Shown piece after piece: positions 1 through 11,534 of a stretch of DNA of 64,000 nt (the stretch's first letter is position 1; every line of letters starts with the position of its first letter). The translations under genes were made by a program, and so were the position numbers. The stretch comes from Eutrigla gurnardus (taxonomy: Eukaryota; Chordata; Actinopteri; Perciformes; Triglidae), in assembly GCA_963514095.1 (NCBI GenBank), contig CAUPSS010000067.1, positions 64,501 through 128,500 of the forward strand, written 5' to 3'. A model generated the notes under the pieces. It saw nothing but the letters and a program-made list of their open reading frames with translations. It was not told the origin of the DNA and did no database searches.

Positions 1-2064
1 GTCAGCCCTGTGATAGACTGGTTACCTGTCTGTCTCTACATGTCTCCCTGTGATAGACTGGTTACCTGTCTGTCTCTAAATGTCGGCCCCGTGATAGACT
101 GGTTATCTGTCTGTCTCTACATGTCTCCCTGTGATAGACTGGTTACCTGTCTGTCTCTACATGTCTCCCTGTGATAGACTGGTTACCTGTCTGTCTCTAC
201 ATGTCAGCCCTGTGATAGACTGGTCACCTGTCTGTCTCTACATGTCAGCCCTATGATAGACTGGTTACCTGTCTGTCTCTACATGTCCCCCTGTGATAGA
301 CTGGTTACCTGTCGGTCTCTGCATGTCTCCCTGTGATAGACTGGTTACCTGTCTGTCTCTACATGTCGGCCCCATGATAGACTGGTTACCTGTCTGTCTC
401 TACATGTCTCCCTGTGATAGACTGGTTACCTGTCTGTCTCTACATGTCTCCCTGTGATAGACTGGTTACCTGTCTGTCTCTACATGTCGGCCCTGTGATA
501 GACTGGTTACCTGTCTGTCTCTACATGTCAGCCCTGTGATAGACTGGTTACCTGTCTGTCTCTACATGTCGGCCCTGTGATAGACTGGTTACCTGTCTGT
601 CTCTACATGTCAGCCCCATGATAGACTGGTTACCTGTCTGTCTCTACATGTCTCCCTGTGATAGACTGGTTACCTGTCTGTCTCTACATGTCTCCCTGTG
701 ATAGACTGGTTACCTGTCTGTCTCTACATGTCGGCCCTGTGATAGACTGGTTACCTGTCTGTCTCTACATGTCAGCCCTGTGATAGACTGGTTGCCTGTC
801 TGTCTCTACATGTCAGCCCTGTGATAGACTGGTTACCTGTCTGTCTCTACATGTCTCCCTGTGATAGACTGGTTACCTGTCTGTCTCTACATGTCTCCCT
901 GTGATAGACTGGTTACCTGTCTGTCTCCACATGTCTCCCTGTGATAGACTGGTTACCTGTCTGTCTCTACATGTCGGCCCTGTGATAGACTGGTTACCTG
1001 TCTGTCTCTACATGTCAGCCCTATGATAGACTGGTTACCTGTCTGTCTCTACATGTCCCCCTGTGATAGACTGGTTACCTGTCGGTCTCTACATGTCTCC
1101 CTGTGATAGACTGGTTACCTGTCTGTCTCTACATGTCTCCCTGTGATAGACTGGTTACCTGTCTGTCTCCACATGTCTCCATGTGATAGACTGGTTACCT
1201 GTCTGTCTCTACATGTCAGCCCTATGATAGACTGGTTACCTGTCTGTCTCTACATGTCAGCCCTGTGATAGACTGGTTACCTGTCTGTCTCTACATGTCA
1301 GCCCTGTGATAGACTGGTTACCTGTCTGTCTGTACATGTCTCCCTGTGATAGACTGGTTACCTGTCTGTCTCTACATGTCAGCCCTGTGATAGACTGGTC
1401 ACCTGTCTGTCTCTACATGTCAGCCCTATGATAGACTGGTTACCTGTCTGTCTCTACATGTCAGCCCTGTGATAGACTGGTTACCTGTCTGTCTCTACAT
1501 GTCCCCCTGTGATAGACTGGTTACCTGTCGGTCTCTACATGTCTCCCTGTGATAGACTGGTTACCTGTCTGTCTCTACATGTCTCCCTGTGATAGACTGG
1601 TTACCTGTCTGTCTCCACATGTCTCCATGTGATAGACTGGTTACCTGTCTGTCTCTACATGTCAGCCCTTTGATAGACTGGTTACCTGTCTGTCTCTACA
1701 TGTCAGCCCTGTGATAGACTGGTTACCTGTCTGTCTCTACATGTCAGCCCTGTGATAGACTGGTTACCTGTCTGTCTGTACATGTCTCCCTGTGATAGAC
1801 TGGTTACCTGTCTGTCTCTACATGTCTCCCTGTGATAGACTGGTTACCTGTCTGTCTCTACATGTCTCCCTGTGATAGACTGGTTACCTGTCTGTCTCTA
1901 CATGTCTCCCTGTGATAGACTGGTTACCTGTCTGTCTCTACATGTCAGCCCTGTGATAGACTGGTTACCTGTCTGTCTCTACATGTCTCCCTGTGATAGA
2001 CTGGTTACCTGTCTGTCTCTAAATGTCGGCCCCGTGATAGACTGGTTATCTGTCTGTCTCTACA
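1..2064 (+). repeat. Mixed monomer block with internal 446-bp-spaced duplication
   Basis: About 51 monomers of both length classes, without a long regular period. Two stretches of about 350 bp match at a spacing of 446 bp (about 1030-1379 and 1476-1825). Shared markers are ctgtcggtc at 1081 and 1527, tccacatgtctccatg at 1168 and 1614, and tgtacatg at 1331 and 1777. The spacing equals 11 monomers. The first about 170 bases match about 1944-2107 (shared ctaaatg and ggttatc markers, spacing 1943). Private changes include gcatg at 321 and ccctttgatag near 1668. No gene seen. Confidence 0.85.
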
Positions 2065-2424
2065 TGTCTCCCTGTGATAGACTGGTTACCTGTCTGTCTC
2101 TACATGTCTCCTGTGATAGACTGGTTACCTGTCTGTCTCTACATGTCCCCCTGTGAAAGACTGGTTACCTGTCGGTCTCTACATGTCTCCCTGTGATAGA
2201 CTGGTTACCTGTCTGTCTCTACATGTCTCCCTGTGATAGACTGGTTACCTGTCTGTCTCTACATGTCCCCCTGTGATAGACTGGTTACCTGTCTGTCTCT
2301 ACATGTCTCCCTGTGATAGACTGGTCACCTGTCTGTCTCTACATGTCTCCCTGTGATAGACTGGTTACCTGTCTGTCTTTACATGTCTCCCTGTGATAGA
2401 CTGGTTACCTGTCTGTCTCTCCAT
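2065..2424 (+). repeat. Short segment shared with 14194-14553, with a 39-bp monomer
   Basis: This stretch matches 14194-14553 at a spacing of 12,129 bp. Shared rare marks are a monomer missing one C (tctcctgtg, 39 bp) at 2107 and 14236, gtgaaag at about 2155 and 14284, and tctctccatg just before 2425 and 14554. To the left of about 2065 the match stops: ggttatc here against ggttacc there, and tctctac against tctgtac. It marks the left edge of the 12.1-kb duplicated segment. Confidence 0.8.
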
Positions 2425-5400
2425 GTCTCCCTGTGATAGACTCGTTACCTGTCTGTCTCTACATGTCTCCCTGTGATAGACTGGTTACCTGTCTGTCTCT
2501 ACATGTCCCCCTGTGATAGACTGGTTACGTGTCTGTCTCTACATGTCTCCATGTGATAGACTGGTTACCTGTCTGTCTCTACATGTCTCCCTGTGATAGA
2601 CTGGTTAACTGTCTGTCTCTACATGTCCCCCTGTGATAGACTGGTTACCTGTCTGTCTCTACATGTCTCCCTGTGATAGACTGGTTACCTGTCTGTCTCT
2701 ACATGTCGGCCCCGTGATAGACTGGTTACCTGTCTGTCTCTACATGTCTCCCTGTGATAGACTGGTTACCTGTCTGTCTCTACACGTCTCCCTGTGATAG
2801 ACTGGTTACCTGTCTGTCTCTACATGTCCCCCTGTGATAGACTGGTTACCTGTCGTTCTCTACATGTCTCCCTGTGATAGACTGGTTACCTGTCTGTCTC
2901 TACATGTCTCCCTGTGATAGACTGGTTACCTGTCTGTCTCCACATGTCTCCATGTGATAGACTGGTTACCTGTCTGTCTCTACATGTCAGCCCTATGATA
3001 GACTGGTTACCTGTCTGTCTCTACATGTCAGCCCTGTGATAGACTGGTTACCTGTCTGTCTCTACATGTCAGCCCTGTGATAGACTGGTTACCTGTCTGT
3101 CTGTACATGTCTCCCTGTGATAGACTGGTTACCTGTCTGTCTCTACATGTCTCCCTGTGATAGACTGGTTACCTGTCTGTCTCTACATGTCAGCCCTGTG
3201 ATTGACTGGTTACCTGTCTGTCTCTACATGTCTCCCTGTGATAGACTGGTTACCTGTCTGTCTCTACATGTCTCCCTGTGATAGACTGGTCACCTGTCTG
3301 TCTCTACATGTCTCCCTGTGATAGACTGGTTACCTGTCTGTCTTTACATGTCTCCCTGTGATAGACTGGTTACCTGTCTGTCTCTACATGTCTCCCTGTG
3401 ATAGACTGGTTACTTGTCTGTCTCTACATGTCTCCCTGTGATAGACTGGTTACCTGTCTGTCTCTACATGTCCCCCTGTGATAGACTGGTTACCTGTCTG
3501 TCTCTACATGTCTCCCTGTGATAGACTGGTTACCTGTCTGTCTCTACATGTCTTACTGTGATATACTGGTTACCTGTCTGTCTCTACATGTCCCCCTGTG
3601 ATAGACTGGTTACCTGTCTGTCTCTACATGTATCCCTGTGATAGACTGGTTACCTGTCTGTCTCTACATGTCGGCCCCATGATAGACTGGTTACCTGTCT
3701 GTCTCTACATGTCTCCCTGTGATAGACTGGTTACCTGTCTGTCTCTACATGTCTCCCTGTGATAGACTGGTTACCTGTCTGTCTCTACATGTCGGCCCTG
3801 TGATAGACTGGTTACCTGTCTGTCTCTACATGTCAGCCCTGTGATAGACTGGTTGCCTGTCTGTCTCTACATGTCAGCCCTGTGATAGACTGGTTACCTG
3901 TCTGTCTCCACATGTCTCCATGTGATAGACTGGTTACCTGTCTGTCTCTACATGTCCCCCTGTGATAGACTGGTTACCTGTCGGTCTCTACATGTCTCCC
4001 TGTGATAGACTGGTTACCTGTCTGTCTCTACATGTCTCCCTGTGATAGACTGGTTACGTGTCTGTCTCCACATGTCTCCATGTGATAGACTGGTTACCTG
4101 TCTGTCTCTACATGTCAGCCCTATGATAGACTGGTTACCTGTCTGTCTCTACATGTCAGCCCTGTGATAGACTGGTTACCTGTCTGTCTCTACATGTCAG
4201 CCCTGTGATAGACTAGTTACCTGTCTGTCTGTACATGTCTCCCTGTGATAGACTGGTTACCTGTCTGTCTCTACATGTCTCCCTGTGATAGACTGGTTAC
4301 CTGTCTGTCTCTACATGTCAGCCCTGTGATAGACTGGTTACCTGTCTGTCTCTACATGTCTCCCTGTGATAGACTGGTTACCTGTCTGTCTCTACATGTC
4401 TCCCTGTGATAGACTGGTCACCTGTCTGTCTCTACATGTCTCCCTGTGATAGACTGGTTACCTGTCTGTCTTTACATGTCTCCCTGTGATAGACTGGTTA
4501 CCTGTCTGTCTCTACATGTCTCCCTGTGATAGACTGGTTACCTGTCTGTCTCTACATGTCTCCCTGTGATAGACTGGTTACCTGTCTGTCTCTACATGTC
4601 CCCCTGTGATAGACTGGTTACCTGTCTGTCTCTACATGTCTCCCTGTGATAGACTGGTTACCTGTCTGTCTCTACATGTCTCCCTGTGAAAGACTGGTTA
4701 CCTGTCTGTCTCTACATGTCCCCCTGTGATAGACTGGTTACCTGTCTGTCTCTACATGTCTCCCTGTGATAGACTGGTTACCTGTCTGTCTCTACATGTC
4801 GGCCCCATGATAGACTGGTTACCTGTCTGTCTCTACATGTCTCCCTGTGATAGACTGGTTACCTGTCTGTCTCTACATGTCTCCCTGTGATAGACTGGTT
4901 ACCTGTCTGTCTCTACATGTCGGCCCTGTGATAGACTGGTTACCTGTCTGTCTCTACATGTCAGCCCTGTGATAGACTGGTTGCCTGTCTGTCTCTACAT
5001 GTCAGCCCTGTGATAGACTGGTTACCTGTCTGTCTCTACATGTCTCCCTGTGATAGACTGGTTACCTGTCTGTCTCTACATGTCTCCCTGTGATAGACTG
5101 GTTACCTGTCTGTCTCTACATGTCAGCCCTGTGATAGACTGGTCACCTGTCTGTCTCTACATGTCAGCCCTATGATAGACTGGTTACCTGTCTGTCTCTA
5201 CATGTCCCCCTGTGATAGACTGGTTACCTGTCGGTCTCTACATGTCTCCCTGTGATAGACTGGTTACCTGTCTGTCTCTACATGTCTCCCTGTGATAGAC
5301 TGGTTACCTGTCTGTCTCCACATGTCTCCATGTGATAGACTGGTTACCTGTCTGTCTCTACATGTCAGCCCTATGATAGACTGGTTACCTGTCTGTCTCT

Positions 5401-6979
5401 ACATGTCAGCCCTGTGATAGACTGGTTACCTGTCTGTCTCTACATGTCAGCCCTGTGATAGACTGGTTACCTGTCTGTCTGTACATGTCTCCCTGTGATA
5501 GACTGGTTACCTGTCTGTCTCTACATGTCTCCCTGTGATAGACTGGTTACCTGTCTGTCTCTACATGTCTCCCTGTGATAGACTGGTCACCTGTCTGTCT
5601 CTACATGTCTCCCTGTGATAGACTGGTTACCTGTCTGTCTTTACATGTCTCCCTGTGATAGACTGGTTACCTGTCTGTCTCTACATGTCTCCCTGTGATA
5701 GACTGGTTACCTGTCTGTCTCTACATGTCTCCCTGTGATAGACTGGTTACCTGTCTGTCTCTACATGTCCCCCTGTGATAGACTGGTTACCTGTCTGTCT
5801 CTACATGTCAGCCCTGTGATAGACTGGTCACCTGTCTGTCTCTACATGTCAGCCCTATGATAGACTGGTTACCTGTCTGTCTCTACATGTCAGCCCTGTG
5901 ATAGACTGGTTACCTGTCTGTCTGTACATGTCCCCCTGTGATAGACTGGTTACCTGTCGGTCTCTACATGTCTCCCTGTGATAGACTGGTTACCTGTCTG
6001 TCTGTACATGTCTCCCTGTGATAGACTGGTTACCTGTCTGTCTCTACATGTCTCCCTGTGATAGACTGGTTACCTGTCTGTCTCTACATGTCAGCCCTGT
6101 GATAGACTGGTTACCTGTCTGTCTCTACATGTCTCCCTGTGATAGACTGGTTACCTGTCTGTCTCTACATGTCTCCCTGTGATAGACTGGTTACCTGTCT
6201 GTCTCTACATGTCTCCCTGTGATAGACTGGTTACCTGTCTGTCTCTACATGTCGGCCCCATGATAGACTGGTTACCTGTCTGTCTCTACATGTCTCCCTG
6301 TGATAGACTGGTTACCTGTCTGTCTCTACATGTCTCCCTGTGATAGACTGGTTACCTGTCTGTCTCTACATGTCGGCCCTGTGATAGACTGGTTACCTGT
6401 CTGTCTCTACATGTCAGCCCTGTGATAGACTGGTTGCCTGTCTGTCTCTACATGTCAGCCCTGTGATAGACTGGTTACCTGTCTGTCTCTACATGTCTCC
6501 CTGTGATAGACTGGTTACCTGTCTGTCTCTACATGTCTCCCTGTGATAGACTGGTTACCTGTCTGTCTCTACATGTCAGCCCTGTGATAGACTGGTCACC
6601 TGTCTGTCTCTACATGTCAGCCCTATGATAGACTGGTTACCTGTCTGTCTCTACATGTCCCCCTGTGATAGACTGGTTACCTGTCGGTCTCTACATGTCT
6701 CCCTGTGATAGACTGGTTACCTGTCTGTCTCTACATGTCTCCCTGTGATAGACTGGTTACCTGTCTGTCTCCACATGTCTCCATGTGATAGACTGGTTAC
6801 CTGTCTGTCTCTACATGTCAGCCCTATGATAGACTGGTTACCTGTCTGTCTCTACATGTCAGCCCTGTGATAGACTGGTTACCTGTCTGTCTCTACATGT
6901 CAGCCCTGTGATAGACTGGTTACCTGTCTGTCTGTACATGTCTCCCTGTGATAGACTGGTTACCTGTCTGTCTGTACAT
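2425..6979 (+). repeat. 4,555-bp tandem duplication, copy 1
   Basis: About 113 monomers (4,555 = 113 x 40 + 35 extra bases). Rare variants recur exactly 4,555 bases later: actcgtt 2440/6995, attgactgg 3201/7756, tcttactg 3551/8106, ttacgtg 4054/8609, gactagtt 4211/8766, gtgaaag 4686/9241 and gtcggcccca 6251/10806. The array is head to tail: copy 2 begins where copy 1 ends. The left edge is placed where tctctccatg (copy 1) differs from tctgtacatg (copy 2). Exact breakpoints are ambiguous within one monomer because of homology. Confidence 0.92.
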
Positions 6980-9900
6980 GTCTCCCTGTGATAGACTCGT
7001 TACCTGTCTGTCTCTACATGTCTCCCTGTGATAGACTGGTTACCTGTCTGTCTCTACATGTCCCCCTGTGATAGACTGGTTACGTGTCTGTCTCTACATG
7101 TCTCCATGTGATAGACTGGTTACCTGTCTGTCTCTACATGTCTCCCTGTGATAGACTGGTTAACTGTCTGTCTCTACATGTCCCCCTGTGATAGACTGGT
7201 TACCTGTCTGTCTCTACATGTCTCCCTGTGATAGACTGGTTACCTGTCTGTCTCTACATGTCGGCCCCGTGATAGACTGGTTACCTGTCTGTCTCTACAT
7301 GTCTCCCTGTGATAGACTGGTTACCTGTCTGTCTCTACACGTCTCCCTGTGATAGACTGGTTACCTGTCTGTCTCTACATGTCCCCCTGTGATAGACTGG
7401 TTACCTGTCGTTCTCTACATGTCTCCCTGTGATAGACTGGTTACCTGTCTGTCTCTACATGTCTCCCTGTGATAGACTGGTTACCTGTCTGTCTCCACAT
7501 GTCTCCATGTGATAGACTGGTTACCTGTCTGTCTCTACATGTCAGCCCTATGATAGACTGGTTACCTGTCTGTCTCTACATGTCAGCCCTGTGATAGACT
7601 GGTTACCTGTCTGTCTCTACATGTCAGCCCTGTGATAGACTGGTTACCTGTCTGTCTGTACATGTCTCCCTGTGATAGACTGGTTACCTGTCTGTCTCTA
7701 CATGTCTCCCTGTGATAGACTGGTTACCTGTCTGTCTCTACATGTCAGCCCTGTGATTGACTGGTTACCTGTCTGTCTCTACATGTCTCCCTGTGATAGA
7801 CTGGTTACCTGTCTGTCTCTACATGTCTCCCTGTGATAGACTGGTCACCTGTCTGTCTCTACATGTCTCCCTGTGATAGACTGGTTACCTGTCTGTCTTT
7901 ACATGTCTCCCTGTGATAGACTGGTTACCTGTCTGTCTCTACATGTCTCCCTGTGATAGACTGGTTACTTGTCTGTCTCTACATGTCTCCCTGTGATAGA
8001 CTGGTTACCTGTCTGTCTCTACATGTCCCCCTGTGATAGACTGGTTACCTGTCTGTCTCTACATGTCTCCCTGTGATAGACTGGTTACCTGTCTGTCTCT
8101 ACATGTCTTACTGTGATATACTGGTTACCTGTCTGTCTCTACATGTCCCCCTGTGATAGACTGGTTACCTGTCTGTCTCTACATGTATCCCTGTGATAGA
8201 CTGGTTACCTGTCTGTCTCTACATGTCGGCCCCATGATAGACTGGTTACCTGTCTGTCTCTACATGTCTCCCTGTGATAGACTGGTTACCTGTCTGTCTC
8301 TACATGTCTCCCTGTGATAGACTGGTTACCTGTCTGTCTCTACATGTCGGCCCTGTGATAGACTGGTTACCTGTCTGTCTCTACATGTCAGCCCTGTGAT
8401 AGACTGGTTGCCTGTCTGTCTCTACATGTCAGCCCTGTGATAGACTGGTTACCTGTCTGTCTCCACATGTCTCCATGTGATAGACTGGTTACCTGTCTGT
8501 CTCTACATGTCCCCCTGTGATAGACTGGTTACCTGTCGGTCTCTACATGTCTCCCTGTGATAGACTGGTTACCTGTCTGTCTCTACATGTCTCCCTGTGA
8601 TAGACTGGTTACGTGTCTGTCTCCACATGTCTCCATGTGATAGACTGGTTACCTGTCTGTCTCTACATGTCAGCCCTATGATAGACTGGTTACCTGTCTG
8701 TCTCTACATGTCAGCCCTGTGATAGACTGGTTACCTGTCTGTCTCTACATGTCAGCCCTGTGATAGACTAGTTACCTGTCTGTCTGTACATGTCTCCCTG
8801 TGATAGACTGGTTACCTGTCTGTCTCTACATGTCTCCCTGTGATAGACTGGTTACCTGTCTGTCTCTACATGTCAGCCCTGTGATAGACTGGTTACCTGT
8901 CTGTCTCTACATGTCTCCCTGTGATAGACTGGTTACCTGTCTGTCTCTACATGTCTCCCTGTGATAGACTGGTCACCTGTCTGTCTCTACATGTCTCCCT
9001 GTGATAGACTGGTTACCTGTCTGTCTTTACATGTCTCCCTGTGATAGACTGGTTACCTGTCTGTCTCTACATGTCTCCCTGTGATAGACTGGTTACCTGT
9101 CTGTCTCTACATGTCTCCCTGTGATAGACTGGTTACCTGTCTGTCTCTACATGTCCCCCTGTGATAGACTGGTTACCTGTCTGTCTCTACATGTCTCCCT
9201 GTGATAGACTGGTTACCTGTCTGTCTCTACATGTCTCCCTGTGAAAGACTGGTTACCTGTCTGTCTCTACATGTCCCCCTGTGATAGACTGGTTACCTGT
9301 CTGTCTCTACATGTCTCCCTGTGATAGACTGGTTACCTGTCTGTCTCTACATGTCGGCCCCATGATAGACTGGTTACCTGTCTGTCTCTACATGTCTCCC
9401 TGTGATAGACTGGTTACCTGTCTGTCTCTACATGTCTCCCTGTGATAGACTGGTTACCTGTCTGTCTCTACATGTCGGCCCTGTGATAGACTGGTTACCT
9501 GTCTGTCTCTACATGTCAGCCCTGTGATAGACTGGTTGCCTGTCTGTCTCTACATGTCAGCCCTGTGATAGACTGGTTACCTGTCTGTCTCTACATGTCT
9601 CCCTGTGATAGACTGGTTACCTGTCTGTCTCTACATGTCTCCCTGTGATAGACTGGTTACCTGTCTGTCTCTACATGTCAGCCCTGTGATAGACTGGTCA
9701 CCTGTCTGTCTCTACATGTCAGCCCTATGATAGACTGGTTACCTGTCTGTCTCTACATGTCCCCCTGTGATAGACTGGTTACCTGTCGGTCTCTACATGT
9801 CTCCCTGTGATAGACTGGTTACCTGTCTGTCTCTACATGTCTCCCTGTGATAGACTGGTTACCTGTCTGTCTCCACATGTCTCCATGTGATAGACTGGTT

Positions 9901-11534
9901 ACCTGTCTGTCTCTACATGTCAGCCCTATGATAGACTGGTTACCTGTCTGTCTCTACATGTCAGCCCTGTGATAGACTGGTTACCTGTCTGTCTCTACAT
10001 GTCAGCCCTGTGATAGACTGGTTACCTGTCTGTCTGTACATGTCTCCCTGTGATAGACTGGTTACCTGTCTGTCTCTACATGTCTCCCTGTGATAGACTG
10101 GTTACCTGTCTGTCTCTACATGTCTCCCTGTGATAGACTGGTCACCTGTCTGTCTCTACATGTCTCCCTGTGATAGACTGGTTACCTGTCTGTCTTTACA
10201 TGTCTCCCTGTGATAGACTGGTTACCTGTCTGTCTCTACATGTCTCCCTGTGATAGACTGGTTACCTGTCTGTCTCTACATGTCTCCCTGTGATAGACTG
10301 GTTACCTGTCTGTCTCTACATGTCCCCCTGTGATAGACTGGTTACCTGTCTGTCTCTACATGTCAGCCCTGTGATAGACTGGTCACCTGTCTGTCTCTAC
10401 ATGTCAGCCCTATGATAGACTGGTTACCTGTCTGTCTCTACATGTCAGCCCTGTGATAGACTGGTTACCTGTCTGTCTGTACATGTCCCCCTGTGATAGA
10501 CTGGTTACCTGTCGGTCTCTACATGTCTCCCTGTGATAGACTGGTTACCTGTCTGTCTGTACATGTCTCCCTGTGATAGACTGGTTACCTGTCTGTCTCT
10601 ACATGTCTCCCTGTGATAGACTGGTTACCTGTCTGTCTCTACATGTCAGCCCTGTGATAGACTGGTTACCTGTCTGTCTCTACATGTCTCCCTGTGATAG
10701 ACTGGTTACCTGTCTGTCTCTACATGTCTCCCTGTGATAGACTGGTTACCTGTCTGTCTCTACATGTCTCCCTGTGATAGACTGGTTACCTGTCTGTCTC
10801 TACATGTCGGCCCCATGATAGACTGGTTACCTGTCTGTCTCTACATGTCTCCCTGTGATAGACTGGTTACCTGTCTGTCTCTACATGTCTCCCTGTGATA
10901 GACTGGTTACCTGTCTGTCTCTACATGTCGGCCCTGTGATAGACTGGTTACCTGTCTGTCTCTACATGTCAGCCCTGTGATAGACTGGTTGCCTGTCTGT
11001 CTCTACATGTCAGCCCTGTGATAGACTGGTTACCTGTCTGTCTCTACATGTCTCCCTGTGATAGACTGGTTACCTGTCTGTCTCTACATGTCTCCCTGTG
11101 ATAGACTGGTTACCTGTCTGTCTCTACATGTCAGCCCTGTGATAGACTGGTCACCTGTCTGTCTCTACATGTCAGCCCTATGATAGACTGGTTACCTGTC
11201 TGTCTCTACATGTCCCCCTGTGATAGACTGGTTACCTGTCGGTCTCTACATGTCTCCCTGTGATAGACTGGTTACCTGTCTGTCTCTACATGTCTCCCTG
11301 TGATAGACTGGTTACCTGTCTGTCTCCACATGTCTCCATGTGATAGACTGGTTACCTGTCTGTCTCTACATGTCAGCCCTATGATAGACTGGTTACCTGT
11401 CTGTCTCTACATGTCAGCCCTGTGATAGACTGGTTACCTGTCTGTCTCTACATGTCAGCCCTGTGATAGACTGGTTACCTGTCTGTCTGTACATGTCTCC
11501 CTGTGATAGACTGGTTACCTGTCTGTCTCTACAT
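6980..11534 (+). repeat. 4,555-bp tandem duplication, copy 2
   Basis: Direct continuation of copy 1, with every marker variant reproduced at +4,555 and no substitution or indel seen at the positions compared. The match ends at about 11516-11530, where copy 1 runs into the junction monomer (tctgtacatg) and copy 2 carries tctctacatg. Absence of private mutations implies a very recent event or an assembly duplication. No coding content. Confidence 0.92.

Noticed and set aside
1872..2156. 94-codon ORF as a protein-coding gene
   Set aside because: It is entirely made of the tandem monomer, begins at a chance ATG in catgatag-like or atgtc contexts, and is open only by 40/41/39-bp register. No domain or non-repeat sequence is present.
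6980..11534. Calling the 4,555-bp duplication a proven biological event
   Set aside because: An assembly duplication would look the same from sequence alone, so it is reported as a finding to be tested with long reads.
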